Notes: generated from the sequence alone by a model not told the origin. A stretch of DNA of 64,000 nt from Flavobacterium erciyesense (GCF_018069925.1 NZ_JAGPXB010000006.1:62001-126000); one strand, 5' to 3'. Positions 27,452 through 37,490 are shown, numbered from the stretch's first letter. Translations and numbers: made by a program.

Positions 27452-27923
27452 GGACTAAGTTCTACCATTTAAAGTATTGTATTTTACATGTAAAACTTTT
27501 TGATGATTTACCAATCGATAGGTAGATAGCTCGTTTTAATAGTAGGTAGTTTTGTTTAATGCAGGTAAATAGTATCGCTTAAATCATATTGAAAGATCAA
27601 TAATTATGCTCCAACCAAACCAATAAGTAATGAAAGAAATACTCTATACAATAGCATATAACTTCCATTAATAGAGGCTAATTAAAATTTCCAATAATTA
27701 AAAAAACATGAATCGATATGAGGTTTACTTATCAGATCTGATTCCAGCTCGAGCATAAAATCTGTGTTAATTTGTTTTCAAGTGAATAAGGTATATAAAA
27801 TGATTTCAATATTTGTTTAAAGACCTAAATAGGAACGAAGAATCAATTACATTGGAAAAAAATGCTTAATATTGAAAAATTGGAATAAGACAATTAACTA
27901 CTTTTTAACTATACCACACAATT
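27452..27923. other. Intergenic stretch upstream of the DUF1080 gene
   Basis: About 470 AT-rich bases. No coding frame, RNA gene or clear promoter was found on either strand. Confidence 0.55.
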
Positions 27924-28718
27924 ATGAAAACAAAATACCATTCACCTTTTTTAGTAACCGCAATTTTACTTGTGGCTACGCTTTCATCTGCGCAACATAA
28001 ATTTGTGAACACTCCCCCTGATGTTTCGCCTATGCCCATGAAACCTGAAATGACTGAAATTTGGGAGCCACAAGTTCAAGTAGTAACACCTGCGAAAGTT
28101 TTAGGAAACGCTCCTTCTGATGCGATTATCCTATTTGATGGAAAAAATTTAGATCAATGGGTAAGTCAAAAAGAAAAAAGTAAAGCTGCACCTTGGAAAA
28201 TTATCAATAATGATTACATGGAGGTGGTTCCTAGTTCTGGCGGTATACAAACTAAAATGTCGTTTGGGGATTGTCAATTGCACCTAGAGTGGAGTGCTCC
28301 AGACGAAGTTCTTGATGGCGGACAGGCGAGAGGAAACAGCGGTGTTTTTTTTCAAAACCGTTATGAACTCCAGATTTTAGATTCATACAACAATAGAACA
28401 TACGCCAACGGTCAAGCAGGTAGTATCTACAAAGATCATCCACCTTTGGTTAATGCCGTAAAAACGCCCTTAGAATGGAACTCTTATGATGTAGTTTATA
28501 CCGCACCAAGATTTAAGTCCGATGGCAAAATTGATGCTCCAGCTCGAATTACCGTTTTTTTGAATGGTGTTTTGGTGCAAAACAATGCTACAATAAATGG
28601 TTTAACTTTGTACATTGGATTACACAATTATGCATCTGCACACGGAGAGGATGTAATTTCGTTGCAAGATCATGATTCAAAAAATCAGTTTAGAAATATT
28701 TGGGTTCGAAGATTATAA
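27924..28718 (+). CDS. DUF1080-domain secreted hydrolase-like protein
   Basis: A 264-residue exported protein: signal peptide MKTKYHSPFLVTAILLVATLSSAQ, then one DUF1080 (3-keto-disaccharide hydrolase-like, LamG-type beta-sandwich) domain from ~70 to 264. It starts ILFDGKNLDQWV, continues through GNSGVFFQNRYELQILDSYN and ends NQFRNIWVRRL. Proteins of this group bind or cleave glycans in the periplasm, often in polysaccharide utilisation; here no susC/susD or glycosidase neighbour is present. It stands alone with its own terminator. Whether it is catalytic is not known. Confidence 0.85.
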   Translation: MKTKYHSPFLVTAILLVATLSSAQHKFVNTPPDVSPMPMKPEMTEIWEPQVQVVTPAKVLGNAPSDAIILFDGKNLDQWVSQKEKSKAAPWKIINNDYMEVVPSSGGIQTKMSFGDCQLHLEWSAPDEVLDGGQARGNSGVFFQNRYELQILDSYNNRTYANGQAGSIYKDHPPLVNAVKTPLEWNSYDVVYTAPRFKSDGKIDAPARITVFLNGVLVQNNATINGLTLYIGLHNYASAHGEDVISLQDHDSKNQFRNIWVRRL

Positions 28719-28731
28719 TATAAAAATTTGT

Positions 28732-28758
28732 ATGGAGCGCTAGTAACGCTCCATTTTT
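28732..28758 (+). terminator. Terminator of the DUF1080 gene
   Basis: Perfect 8-bp stem ATGGAGCG / CGCTCCAT with a 7-base loop and a T run. Confidence 0.85.
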
Positions 28759-28819
28759 GTAGGATTTCATTTTTGAAACTGAATTTACTTATATTTGTTG
28801 ACCTTTAAAAATGTAAAAA

Positions 28820-30049
28820 GTGACTCCAATTAATAAGAAGAAAATATTTAATGACCCTATTTACGGGTTTATCACTATACCGAATGCACTAATTTATGAT
28901 CTAATTCAACATCCTTATTTTCAGCGTTTACGCCGTATTTCACAAATGGGGTTGTCCTATCTAGTGTATCCCGGTGCCAACCATACTCGTTTTCATCATG
29001 CTTTGGGTTGTATGCATTTGATGCAAAAGGCAGTTGATGTACTTCGTTTTAAGGGAGTTGTCATTTCAGCAGAAGAAGAAAATGCCCTTTACATTGCTAT
29101 TCTACTTCATGACATTGGTCACGGTCCATTTTCGCATGCTATGGAAAAAAGTATTGTTGAAGATGTGCACCATGAGGAAATTTCTTTGCTATTCATGAAT
29201 CAGTTAAACAGTGAATTCAACGGAAAATTAAGCTTGGCAATTCAAGTGTTTAAGGGAGAATACAACCGTAAATTCATGTTACAATTGATATCTAGTCAAC
29301 TAGATATGGATAGAATGGATTATTTGAAAAGAGATAGTTTTTATTCTGGAGTGGCAGAAGGAAATGTAAACTCGGAGCGCCTCATTCAAATGATGAACGT
29401 GGTGGATGATTATTTGGTTATTGAAGAAAAAGGAATTTACTCCGTAGAGAAATTCTTGATGTCGCGAAGATTAATGTATTGGCAAGCCTATTTGCACAAA
29501 ACGAGTTTGGTTGCCGAACTTATTTTGATGAAAATCTTAAAAAGAGCCAAAGAACTTACACTAAAAGGTATTGTACTTCCTTGCAGCGAACCGCTTTTGT
29601 TTTTTATGCAAAACAGAGTTTCTTTACAAAATTTTGATGCTGCTACTTTAGATTTATTTTCACAATTGGATGATTTTGATATCATTGGTGCTTTAAAAAC
29701 TTGGCAAAGACATCCCGATTATATTTTGTCATCTTTAAGTAAAATGATTGTCAACAGGGATTTGTTGAAGATCAAATTAAGTAGCGAAAAAGTAGATTTA
29801 GACTATCTACAAGAACTTAAAGAACGATTTTCTAGAGAACATCATATTTCTGTCGCAGATACTAACTACTTTATTTTTAGAGGAAAAATCAAAAATCAAG
29901 CCTACAGTAAAGAAGCAGAACCGATCCGAATTTTGAAAAAAGATAATACAGTTGAAGATGTAATTGAGTCTTCTGACCAGCTGAATTTAAAATCGTTATC
30001 CAAAGCAGTGACTAAGTATTATCTATGTTTCCCAAAACAACTGTTATAA
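28820..30049 (+). CDS. HD-domain phosphohydrolase (dGTPase-like)
   Basis: A 409-residue soluble protein of the HD superfamily. It opens IFNDPIYGFITIPNALIYDL, then FQRLRRISQMG, then H(T)RFHHALG and the metal-binding ILLHDIGHGPFSHAME; QLDMDRMDYLKRDSFYSGV follows, all in the order seen in the SAMHD1/dGTPase-like family. It probably hydrolyses a nucleoside triphosphate, but the substrate is not predictable. The start is GTG: the only nearby ATG (28811) is followed at once by a stop and is out of frame. TATATTTG at 28790-28797 is a fair promoter element. lpxD starts 40 bases after it, with its own promoter element. Confidence 0.87.
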   Translation: MTPINKKKIFNDPIYGFITIPNALIYDLIQHPYFQRLRRISQMGLSYLVYPGANHTRFHHALGCMHLMQKAVDVLRFKGVVISAEEENALYIAILLHDIGHGPFSHAMEKSIVEDVHHEEISLLFMNQLNSEFNGKLSLAIQVFKGEYNRKFMLQLISSQLDMDRMDYLKRDSFYSGVAEGNVNSERLIQMMNVVDDYLVIEEKGIYSVEKFLMSRRLMYWQAYLHKTSLVAELILMKILKRAKELTLKGIVLPCSEPLLFFMQNRVSLQNFDAATLDLFSQLDDFDIIGALKTWQRHPDYILSSLSKMIVNRDLLKIKLSSEKVDLDYLQELKERFSREHHISVADTNYFIFRGKIKNQAYSKEAEPIRILKKDNTVEDVIESSDQLNLKSLSKAVTKYYLCFPKQLL

Positions 30050-30075
30050 AAACAGCATTTAAAATCTATTTTTTT

Positions 30076-30083
30076 ATATTTTT
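30076..30083 (+). promoter_or_regulatory. lpxD promoter (-7 element)
   Basis: TATTTTTG matches TAnnTTTG and ends only 6 bases before the lpxD ATG, so transcription would start at or next to the start codon. Confidence 0.5.
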
Positions 30084-30089
30084 GTCGCG

Positions 30090-31133
30090 ATGAAATTTAC
30101 AGCAGAACAAATAGCGGGGATATTAGAAGGTGAAGTAATTGGTAATGCCAATGCCGAGGTTTCTACCTTATCAAAAATTGAAGAAGGAGTAGAAGGTTCT
30201 CTAACTTTTTTATCTAATCCGAAGTATCAAAATTATATTTATACTACAAAAGCCTCTATAACAATTGTTAATAAAAATTTTATAGTCGATGCTCCTGTTG
30301 AAACGACTCTTATAAAAGTAGACGATGCTTATGCTAGTTTTACCAAACTTTTAGAATTTTACAACGAAGTTAAATTGAATAAAACTGGGGTAGAACAACC
30401 TTCATTTATAGCTGATAACGCAAAATTGGGGTCTAATATTTATTTAGGTGCCTTTAGTTATATCGGGCAAAATGTCGTTTTAGGTGACAATGTAAAGATT
30501 TATCCTAATTGTTTTGTGGGTGATAATGTAGTAATTGGAGACAATTGTGTTGTTTTCGCTGGTGCAAAAATATATTCAGAAACAAATATAGGGAACAATT
30601 GTACGATTCATTCTGGCGCTATTATAGGTGCAGATGGTTTTGGTTTTGCTCCAAATCCAGATGGAACTTATACTAAGATTCCGCAAATTGGGAACGTAGT
30701 TATTGAAGATAATGTCGATATTGGTTCCTGTACAACAATTGATAGAGCAACAATGGGTTCTACAATTATACGCAAAGGAGTAAAATTAGACAATCAAATA
30801 CAAATTGCTCATAATGTCGAAATTGGCGAAAATACGGTGATTGCGGCCCAAACAGGCGTTGCAGGATCGACCAAAATTGGCAAAAATGGAATGATAGGTG
30901 GTCAAGTTGGTATTTCAGGTCATTTGACAATTGGCAATAATGTGCGCATTCAGGCACAATCAGGTGTTGGTCGTAATATAAAAGACAACGAAGTCTTACA
31001 AGGAAGCCCAACATTTGGATACAATGATTTTAGTAAGTCATACGTTCACTTTAAAAACTTACCCAAAATTGTTGCAGAAATTGAAGAATTAAAAAAACAA
31101 ATATTAAACCAAAAAAATGGAAACAATGGTTAA
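30090..31133 (+). CDS. lpxD: UDP-3-O-acylglucosamine N-acyltransferase LpxD
   Basis: A 347-residue cytosolic enzyme that adds the second hydroxyacyl chain to UDP-glucosamine in lipid A synthesis. The N-terminal uridine-binding domain (1-100) has [16 protein letters not shown]; residues ~105-300 are left-handed beta-helix hexapeptide repeats. Both histidines of the family are present: His241 in [11 protein letters not shown] (catalytic base) and His278 in GISGHLTIG. The C-terminal helix ([20 protein letters not shown]) builds the trimer. It begins the lpx operon and overlaps lpxC-fabZ by 17 bases. Confidence 0.95.
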   Translation: MKFTAEQIAGILEGEVIGNANAEVSTLSKIEEGVEGSLTFLSNPKYQNYIYTTKASITIVNKNFIVDAPVETTLIKVDDAYASFTKLLEFYNEVKLNKTGVEQPSFIADNAKLGSNIYLGAFSYIGQNVVLGDNVKIYPNCFVGDNVVIGDNCVVFAGAKIYSETNIGNNCTIHSGAIIGADGFGFAPNPDGTYTKIPQIGNVVIEDNVDIGSCTTIDRATMGSTIIRKGVKLDNQIQIAHNVEIGENTVIAAQTGVAGSTKIGKNGMIGGQVGISGHLTIGNNVRIQAQSGVGRNIKDNEVLQGSPTFGYNDFSKSYVHFKNLPKIVAEIEELKKQILNQKNGNNG

Positions 31134-32514
31134 ACAGAAGACCATCAAAACAGAAATCTCACTAACAGGAGTTGGCTTACATACTGGTAAAGAAGTAAAA
31201 ATGACTTTTAAACCTGCTCCAGTGAATAATGGTTTTACTTTTGTTCGAATAGATCTTGAAGGACAACCCGTTATTGAGGCAGATGCTAACTTTGTAGTAA
31301 ATACACAAAGAGGTACCAATCTAGAAAAACGTGGCGTACAAATTCAGACTCCTGAACATGTTTTAGCAGCTTTAATTGGTTGTGATTTAGATAACGTTAT
31401 TATTGAATTGAATGCTTCTGAACTTCCAATCATGGATGGTTCATCGAAATATTTTGTTGAAGCTTTAGAACAAGCTGGTTTTGAAGAGCAAAACGCAAAC
31501 CGTAACGTTTATGTAGTAAAAGAGGTTATTTCATTTACAGATGAGGCGACTGGCAGTGAAATATTAGTAATGCCTAGCGATCAATATTGTGTAACTGCAA
31601 TGGTTGATTTTGGCACCAAAATTCTTGGAACTCAAAACGCCAATATGAAAAGCATTTCAGAATTTAAATCTGAAATTGCCGATTCTAGAACCTTCAGTTT
31701 TTTACATGAACTAGAATCTCTTTTAGAACATGGATTGATAAAAGGAGGCGATTTAAACAACGCTATTGTGTATGTAGATAAAGAAATATCTGCCACAACA
31801 ATGGAGAATTTGAAGCGTGCTTTTGGTAAAGATGAAATTTCAGTAAAACCAAATGGTATTTTAGACAACCTTACTTTGCACTATCCAAATGAAGCAGCGC
31901 GTCATAAATTGTTAGACGTGGTTGGTGATTTAGCGTTGATAGGAACTCGTATTCAAGGAAAAGTAATTGCAAACAAGCCAGGGCATTTTGTAAACACGCA
32001 GTTTGCCAAAAAAATGGCGAAGATTATCAAAATAGAACAACGCAATTATGTGCCAGTTTATGATTTGAATCAAGAGCCCTTGATGGATATTCATAAAATC
32101 ATGGCTGTATTGCCACACCGTCCACCATTTTTATTGATTGATCGCATTATTGAAATGTCTGAAAGTCATGTGGTTGGAATGAAGAATGTAACTATGAATG
32201 AAAATTTCTTCGTAGGGCATTTTCCAGAAGCTCCAGTTATGCCAGGAGTTCTTATCGTAGAAGCTATGGCGCAAACAGGCGGAATTTTGGTTTTAAGTAC
32301 TGTTCCAGATCCAGAAAATTACTTGACCTATTTCATGAAAATTGATAATGTGAAGTTCAAACATAAAGTTTTACCCGGCGATACATTAATCTTTAAGTGT
32401 GATTTGATTACACCAATCAGAAGAGGTATTTGCCACATGCAAGCCAATGCTTACGCTAACGGAAAATTAGTTGCTGAAGCAGAATTAATGGCGCAAATTG
32501 CAAAAAAACAATAA
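31117..32514 (+). CDS. lpxC-fabZ: Bifunctional LpxC deacetylase / FabZ dehydratase
   Basis: A 465-residue fusion typical of Bacteroidota. Residues 1-~315 are UDP-3-O-acyl-GlcNAc deacetylase: TPEHVLAAL and [19 protein letters not shown] supply zinc ligands. Residues ~325-465 are 3-hydroxyacyl-ACP dehydratase: [12 protein letters not shown] and [19 protein letters not shown] carry the catalytic His and Glu. The first half commits UDP-glucosamine to lipid A, the second acts in fatty acid elongation, so both draw on the hydroxyacyl-ACP pool. The start at 31117 overlaps the end of lpxD by 17 bases; an ATG at 31126 is the alternative. Confidence 0.96.
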   Translation: METMVKQKTIKTEISLTGVGLHTGKEVKMTFKPAPVNNGFTFVRIDLEGQPVIEADANFVVNTQRGTNLEKRGVQIQTPEHVLAALIGCDLDNVIIELNASELPIMDGSSKYFVEALEQAGFEEQNANRNVYVVKEVISFTDEATGSEILVMPSDQYCVTAMVDFGTKILGTQNANMKSISEFKSEIADSRTFSFLHELESLLEHGLIKGGDLNNAIVYVDKEISATTMENLKRAFGKDEISVKPNGILDNLTLHYPNEAARHKLLDVVGDLALIGTRIQGKVIANKPGHFVNTQFAKKMAKIIKIEQRNYVPVYDLNQEPLMDIHKIMAVLPHRPPFLLIDRIIEMSESHVVGMKNVTMNENFFVGHFPEAPVMPGVLIVEAMAQTGGILVLSTVPDPENYLTYFMKIDNVKFKHKVLPGDTLIFKCDLITPIRRGICHMQANAYANGKLVAEAELMAQIAKKQ

Positions 32515-32583
32515 TTTTTTTGTTGATTTGGTTAATCGTTTTTCGGTTAATCGATTAAACAGGTAAACGATTAAATAAAGATT

Positions 32584-33369
32584 ATGAATCAACCACTAGC
32601 TTACGTTCACCCTGGTGCTAAAATTGCCAAGAATGTTGTTATAGAGCCTTTTACCACCATACACAACAATGTAGTTATTGGTGATGGAACATGGATTGGA
32701 TCGAATGTGACCATCATGGAAGGAGCCCGCATAGGAAAAAATTGTAATATTTTTCCAGGCGCAGTTATATCGGCAGTGCCGCAAGATTTAAAGTTTGGAG
32801 GCGAAGATTCTCTTGTAATTATTGGCGACAATTGTACAATTAGAGAGTGCGTTACAATAAACAGAGGTACAATTGCTTCAGGACAAACTGTTATTGGAGA
32901 CAATTGTTTGATTATGGCAACAGCGCATATTGCGCATGATTGTCATGTTGGTAATAATGCAATTATTGTAAACGGTGTTTTATTAGGTGGTCACGTAACC
33001 ATTGGTAATTACGCTATTATTGGAGGATTATCAGCTGTTCATCAGTTTATTAGTGTGGGAGATCATGCTATGATTTCTGGTGGATCATTGTTAAGAAAAG
33101 ATGTTCCGCCTTACACAAAAGCAGCAAAAGAACCACTTTCATATGTAGGTATAAATTCTGTGGGTTTAAGAAGACGTGGATTTACCTCTGAAAAAATCAG
33201 AGAAATTCAAGAAATCTACCGTATTTTGTATCAAAAGAATTATAATGTAACACAAGCATTAGGGATCATTGAGGCAGAAATGGAAGCAACTCCAGAACGT
33301 GATGAAATCATTGATTTTATTCGAAATTCATCACGAGGAGTAATGAAAGGCTACTCAGGAAATTATTAA
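32584..33369 (+). CDS. lpxA: UDP-N-acetylglucosamine O-acyltransferase LpxA
   Basis: A 261-residue hexapeptide-repeat acyltransferase, the first enzyme of lipid A synthesis. HPGAKIAKNVVIEPFTTI starts the beta-helix; MATAHIAHDCHVGNNAII carries the catalytic histidine; HQFISVGDHAMISGGS and GINSVGLRRRGFT (substrate and acyl-chain ruler region) and the helical C-terminus are conserved. It follows lpxC-fabZ by 70 bases; the gap holds repeated TTAATCG/CGATTAA sequences that can form a hairpin but no strong terminator, so co-transcription is likely. Confidence 0.95.
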   Translation: MNQPLAYVHPGAKIAKNVVIEPFTTIHNNVVIGDGTWIGSNVTIMEGARIGKNCNIFPGAVISAVPQDLKFGGEDSLVIIGDNCTIRECVTINRGTIASGQTVIGDNCLIMATAHIAHDCHVGNNAIIVNGVLLGGHVTIGNYAIIGGLSAVHQFISVGDHAMISGGSLLRKDVPPYTKAAKEPLSYVGINSVGLRRRGFTSEKIREIQEIYRILYQKNYNVTQALGIIEAEMEATPERDEIIDFIRNSSRGVMKGYSGNY

Positions 33370-33427
33370 AAATTAAAATAAATATAAACCGCTGTTAAGA
33401 TTTTAATTAATAGCTAAACATACCAAA

Positions 33428-33994
33428 ATGGCAACTACATCGGATATTAAAAACGGATTGTGCATTAAATACAACAACGATATTTATAAAATTATCGAAT
33501 TCTTACACGTAAAACCAGGTAAAGGTCCTGCTTTTGTCAGAACTAAATTAAGAAGTTTGACTAACGGGAAAGTATTGGATAACACTTTTTCTGCAGGTCA
33601 TAAAATTGAAGAAGTTCGTGTAGAGAATCATAAATTTCAATTTTTGTATCCAGAGGGTGAGCAGTTTCACTTCATGAATACAGAAACTTTTGAGCAAATT
33701 TCATTGAACAAAAACATTTTAGATTCACCAGATTTATTAAAAGAGGGCGAAAATGTAATGGTAAGTATTAATACAGAAACTGATTTACCGTTATCTGTTG
33801 ATATGCCAGCATCAGTTGTCTTAGAAGTTACTTACGCAGAGCCAGGAATTAAAGGAAATACAGCAACTAACGCCACTAAATCTGCAACTGTAGAAACAGG
33901 TGCTACTGTAAATGTACCTTTGTTTATCAACGAAGGAGACAAAATTAAAATTGAGACTGCTACAGGTTCTTACATGGAGCGTGTAAAAGAGTAA
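33428..33994 (+). CDS. efp: Translation elongation factor P
   Basis: A 188-residue three-domain EF-P. Domain I has HVKPGKGPAFVRTKLR, with the loop lysine that contacts the P-site tRNA; domains II and III (YAEPGIKGNTATNATKSATVETG, then FINEGDKIKIETATGSYMERV) are complete. It rescues ribosomes stalled at polyproline. No epmA-like modification gene lies in the window. It is 58 bases after lpxA, and a long hairpin follows. Confidence 0.97.
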   Translation: MATTSDIKNGLCIKYNNDIYKIIEFLHVKPGKGPAFVRTKLRSLTNGKVLDNTFSAGHKIEEVRVENHKFQFLYPEGEQFHFMNTETFEQISLNKNILDSPDLLKEGENVMVSINTETDLPLSVDMPASVVLEVTYAEPGIKGNTATNATKSATVETGATVNVPLFINEGDKIKIETATGSYMERVKE

Positions 33995-33999
33995 TTAAT

Positions 34000-34055
34000 T
34001 TAGGTTTTCTATTTTCGTGAATTTTTTTTTTGATTCACTAAAATAGAAAACCTAA
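34000..34055 (+). terminator. Long hairpin after efp
   Basis: TTAGGTTTTCTATTTT (34000-34015) pairs perfectly over 16 bp with 34040-34055; an inner TGAAT/ATTCA extends the stem around a T-rich loop, and a T-rich tract follows. It separates efp from the second lpxD-like gene. Confidence 0.7.
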
Positions 34056-34081
34056 TTTGCTTTTTATTAAAGATATATTAG

Positions 34082-35011
34082 ATGAAATTCGAAAAAGTTT
34101 ACGCTTTACAAGAAATAGCTGCAATAATTGGTTGTGAGTTTATTGGTGACGCCAATTTTCCGGTACAGGGTATGAATGAAATTCATGTCGTTACACCGGG
34201 AGATATCGTATTTGTGGATCATCCAAAATACTATGACAAGGCTTTGCAATCGGCCGCTACAATTGTTTTAATAAATAAGAAAGTAGACTGTCCGGAGGGT
34301 AAAGCACTTTTGCTTTCTGATGATCCTTTTCGAGATTTTAATGTATTGACAAAGCATTTTAAGCCTTTTCAAGCAACTAATTCTGCTATTGCTTCTTCTG
34401 CAAAAATTGGAGAAGGAACTGTGATACAACCCAATTGTTTCATCGGGAATCAAGTGGTAATAGGAAAAAATTGTTTAATTCATCCCAATGTAACCATTTA
34501 TGATCACACTGTTATCGGTGATAATGTAATCATTCATGCAGGAACAATTTTAGGTGCAGATGCTTTTTATTACAAAAAACGTGCAGAAGGTTTTGATCAG
34601 TTAATATCGGGAGGACGCGTTGTGATTGAGGATAATGTTGGTATCGGTGCTTTGTGTACTATTGATAAAGGTGTTACTGGCGATACAACTATTGGTGCAG
34701 GTACAAAGTTAGACAACCAAGTACACGTTGGACACGACACTGTTATTGGTAAAAAATGTTTGATTGCTTCTCAAACCGGAATTGCGGGATGCGTTATTAT
34801 TGAAGACGAAGTTACTATTTGGGGACAAGTAGGAACTACTAGCGGTATAACTATCGGCGCTAAGGCGGTAATTATGGGACAAACGGGAGTTACCAAATCA
34901 GTTGAAGGTGGTAAATCCTATTTTGGAACCCCGATAGAAGAATCCCGAGAAAAATTGAAACAATTAGCTCATATTAAAAAGATTCCAGAAATTTTAAACA
35001 AACTAAAATAA
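34082..35011 (+). CDS. LpxD-like N-acyltransferase paralogue lacking one conserved histidine
   Basis: A 309-residue protein with LpxD architecture: N-terminal domain (GDIVFVDHPKYYDKAL), hexapeptide beta-helix from ~105 to 275 and a short C-terminal helix. His218 in HVGHDTVIG matches the catalytic base His241 of the other LpxD in this window. The second conserved histidine (His278 there) is replaced by Gly255 (GQVGTTSGITIG), and GADGFGF becomes GADAFYY. It is shorter at the C-terminus. It may acylate another nucleotide sugar, or be a regulatory paralogue; databases usually name such proteins LpxD. It abuts the NTF2-like gene by one base. Confidence 0.82.
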   Translation: MKFEKVYALQEIAAIIGCEFIGDANFPVQGMNEIHVVTPGDIVFVDHPKYYDKALQSAATIVLINKKVDCPEGKALLLSDDPFRDFNVLTKHFKPFQATNSAIASSAKIGEGTVIQPNCFIGNQVVIGKNCLIHPNVTIYDHTVIGDNVIIHAGTILGADAFYYKKRAEGFDQLISGGRVVIEDNVGIGALCTIDKGVTGDTTIGAGTKLDNQVHVGHDTVIGKKCLIASQTGIAGCVIIEDEVTIWGQVGTTSGITIGAKAVIMGQTGVTKSVEGGKSYFGTPIEESREKLKQLAHIKKIPEILNKLK

Positions 35012-35012
35012 T

Positions 35013-35375
35013 ATGTCTGTAAAAGAGATAGTTCAAAAGTTTTATAAGTCGGATGCCTTAATTGATAGCGCGGTCATTAAAGATTTTCTTCATCCAGAAG
35101 TGGTAGTGGAGTGGAATAGTAGTAAAGGTTTTGTTGAGTTAGATTATAATGCATTAGTGCAATTATCCGATGAATTAAGTAAAGCTTATGTGCGTTCAAA
35201 GGTACGCATTAGCCATATTTTGTCTGAGAATGATATGGTGTCGTTACGCTACTCCCATTTTGTAAAAACTATTGAAAATCCCAGAGAGGAGATGTTACTA
35301 GCTCATTTTAATGTTATTTGGCAAATAAAAGATAATAAACTTTTTCGAGGCTATCAAATGAGTCAATTATCATAA
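35013..35375 (+). CDS. NTF2-like (SnoaL-fold) protein
   Basis: A 120-residue cytosolic protein with the NTF2/SnoaL pattern: an N-terminal helix (VKEIVQKFYKSDAL), FLHPEVVVEWNSSKGFVELD, and C-terminal strands (MLLAHFNVIWQIKDNKLFRGYQMSQL). No catalytic residues can be assigned; the fold serves both enzymes and binding proteins. It begins one base after the LpxD-like gene and ends 4 bases before the next, so the three are likely one transcript. Confidence 0.8.
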   Translation: MSVKEIVQKFYKSDALIDSAVIKDFLHPEVVVEWNSSKGFVELDYNALVQLSDELSKAYVRSKVRISHILSENDMVSLRYSHFVKTIENPREEMLLAHFNVIWQIKDNKLFRGYQMSQLS

Positions 35376-35379
35376 TTAA

Positions 35380-36522
35380 ATGCAATTGGCTTGCCATACA
35401 TTGATTTACCCAAAAGAGGTAGTTTTATTCAAAATTGTTTCGATCGGTTGGTTTATTGGTAAAATTATCTCATTCAAAGTTTGGATATCAGATCGATATT
35501 TTCCTGTAATTCCTGTATTTAACTTTTTACAGTTTTCGAATCAAGTCCACTTCATTATATTTTTTATTTCTTTACTCCTTATTGGAGGTCTTTTCTTTTA
35601 TCCTTTAAAAAGACACTTGGTGTTAGCTGTCATTGTTATAGAGTTTGCATCCTGTCTATTAGATTATATGCGATGGCAGCCTTGGGAATATCAATATCTT
35701 TTGACCTTGATTTTTTTTTTATTTGCAAGAAATAGCAAACATTTTCTATCATTGGTGGGGTTGTTAATTGCTGTAACTTATATTTTCAGTGGCCTTCATA
35801 AGTTTAGTGGAAGTTTTTTATATATTTTTTGGGATAGTATTATTTTGAAAAAAATCATACATATTTCTGATGGATTGATAAAGAATCCTTTTGTACATTA
35901 TTTTGGATTGATTTTCCCTGCCATAGAAATTTTTATTGGAGTTGGTATTTTATTTTTTCGGAATAAAAAAAACTGTGCCATTCTCGCAATTTTAATGCAT
36001 TTGTTCATATTATTGCTTTTTGGACCATTAGGACTGAATTACAACATAATAATTGTTCCATGGAACTTGGTTATGTTAGGGTTAGTTTTGATTCTTTTTT
36101 ATCACGAGGGATTCTCAAATCTTACATTATTATTCTTTAACAATATTCGTAATATAAGCGTTTTAGTGGTTATTGTAATGATGCCAATTTTGTCTTTTTT
36201 TGGAAATTGGGATGATTATCTTTCTTTTAATTTATATTCTGGAAATACAAAAACACTTTCAATTTGTGTAGATAAAATTCAAAAATACCCTGAATTAGAG
36301 AAAAGGAGATCAAAATTAAAAAACGATATCTTTTGTAATGGTAGTTACCTGATTGATACCAACACTTGGGCTTTAGAGGAATTAAAAGTACCCGTTTATC
36401 CCGAGGAGAGAGTATTTAAAATTATGAAAGACCGATTCAATCAGAAATACCCAAATATTAAAAATAAATTTGTTTATTATAATTATCCTTACCAAAATAA
36501 AAACATCAATGAAGTGAAATAA
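35380..36522 (+). CDS. Polytopic membrane protein, HTTM/DoxX-like
   Basis: A 380-residue protein with about eight to nine hydrophobic segments up to residue ~275 and a charged C-terminal tail (~285-380). AVTYIFSGLHKFSGSFLYIFW, then an acidic IFPAIEIFIGVGILFF segment and WDDYLSFNLYSGNTK, recall HTTM/vitamin-K-carboxylase-like membrane proteins, though the match is loose and no catalytic lysine/histidine pair is assigned. Function unknown. It sits 4 bases after the NTF2-like gene. Its T-rich coding sequence is more extreme than its neighbours, as expected for many membrane segments. Confidence 0.7.
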   Translation: MQLACHTLIYPKEVVLFKIVSIGWFIGKIISFKVWISDRYFPVIPVFNFLQFSNQVHFIIFFISLLLIGGLFFYPLKRHLVLAVIVIEFASCLLDYMRWQPWEYQYLLTLIFFLFARNSKHFLSLVGLLIAVTYIFSGLHKFSGSFLYIFWDSIILKKIIHISDGLIKNPFVHYFGLIFPAIEIFIGVGILFFRNKKNCAILAILMHLFILLLFGPLGLNYNIIIVPWNLVMLGLVLILFYHEGFSNLTLLFFNNIRNISVLVVIVMMPILSFFGNWDDYLSFNLYSGNTKTLSICVDKIQKYPELEKRRSKLKNDIFCNGSYLIDTNTWALEELKVPVYPEERVFKIMKDRFNQKYPNIKNKFVYYNYPYQNKNINEVK

Positions 36523-36574
36523 AATTCTCTTGAGATTTTTATTGCTTTTGTTTTAAACTTTGCCTCTAAAAACC

Positions 36575-36582
36575 TATTTTTG
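36575..36582 (+). promoter_or_regulatory. Promoter-like -7 element of sucD
   Basis: TATTTTTG matches TAnnTTTG 35 bases before the sucD ATG; candidate TTTG boxes are 12 or 24 bases upstream, neither ideal. Confidence 0.4.
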
Positions 36583-36617
36583 CCTAACGATTTTAAAAAC
36601 TACATAAAAAATATATC

Positions 36618-37490
36618 ATGAGTGTTTTAGTTAATAAAGATTCCAAAATAATTGTTCAAGGTTTTACAGGAAGCGAAGGTACATTTCATGCTTCTCAAAT
36701 GATTGAATACGGTACAAACGTTGTAGGTGGTGTTACTCCTGGAAAAGGAGGAACTAGTCATTTAGATCGTCCGGTATTTAATACTGTAAAGGATGCTGTT
36801 GATCAAGCAGGTGCTGATACAAGTATCATTTTTGTACCACCAGCTTTCGCTGCTGATGCTATTATGGAAGCTGCTGATGCTGGTATTAAAGTAATCATTG
36901 CAATTACTGAAGGAATTCCAGTTGCAGATATGATTAAAGCTAATGCTTATGTTAAAGAAAGAAATGCAAGATTAATTGGTCCAAACTGCCCAGGTGTAAT
37001 CACTCCAGGTGAAGCTAAAGTTGGTATCATGCCAGGTTTTGTATTCAAAAAAGGTACAGTTGGTATTGTTTCTAAATCAGGTACTTTAACTTATGAAGCG
37101 GCTGACCAAGTTGTAAAACAAGGATTAGGAATCACTACTGCAATTGGTATTGGTGGAGATCCAATTATTGGAACTACTACAAAAGAAGCAGTTGAATTGT
37201 TAATGAATGATCCTGAGACAGAATTAATCATTATGATTGGTGAAATTGGTGGTCAATTAGAAGCTGATGCTGCTAAATGGATAAAAGCTGACGGTAACCG
37301 CAAACCAGTTGTTGGATTCATTGCTGGAGAAACTGCTCCTGCAGGAAGAACAATGGGTCACGCTGGTGCAATTGTTGGAGGATCTGACGATACGGCGGCT
37401 GCTAAAAAACAAATCATGAGAGACAACGGAATTCACGTTGTTGATTCACCAGCTGAAATTGGTAAAAAAGTAAAAGAAATTTTAGGATAA
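36618..37490 (+). CDS. sucD: Succinate-CoA ligase alpha subunit
   Basis: A 290-residue TCA-cycle enzyme subunit that with SucC interconverts succinyl-CoA and succinate with ATP or GTP formation. The CoA-binding N-terminal domain ([20 protein letters not shown]), [12 protein letters not shown], and the phospho-histidine loop [13 protein letters not shown] are present, at the standard family length. sucC is not adjacent. A terminator follows 24 bases downstream. Confidence 0.97.
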   Translation: MSVLVNKDSKIIVQGFTGSEGTFHASQMIEYGTNVVGGVTPGKGGTSHLDRPVFNTVKDAVDQAGADTSIIFVPPAFAADAIMEAADAGIKVIIAITEGIPVADMIKANAYVKERNARLIGPNCPGVITPGEAKVGIMPGFVFKKGTVGIVSKSGTLTYEAADQVVKQGLGITTAIGIGGDPIIGTTTKEAVELLMNDPETELIIMIGEIGGQLEADAAKWIKADGNRKPVVGFIAGETAPAGRTMGHAGAIVGGSDDTAAAKKQIMRDNGIHVVDSPAEIGKKVKEILG

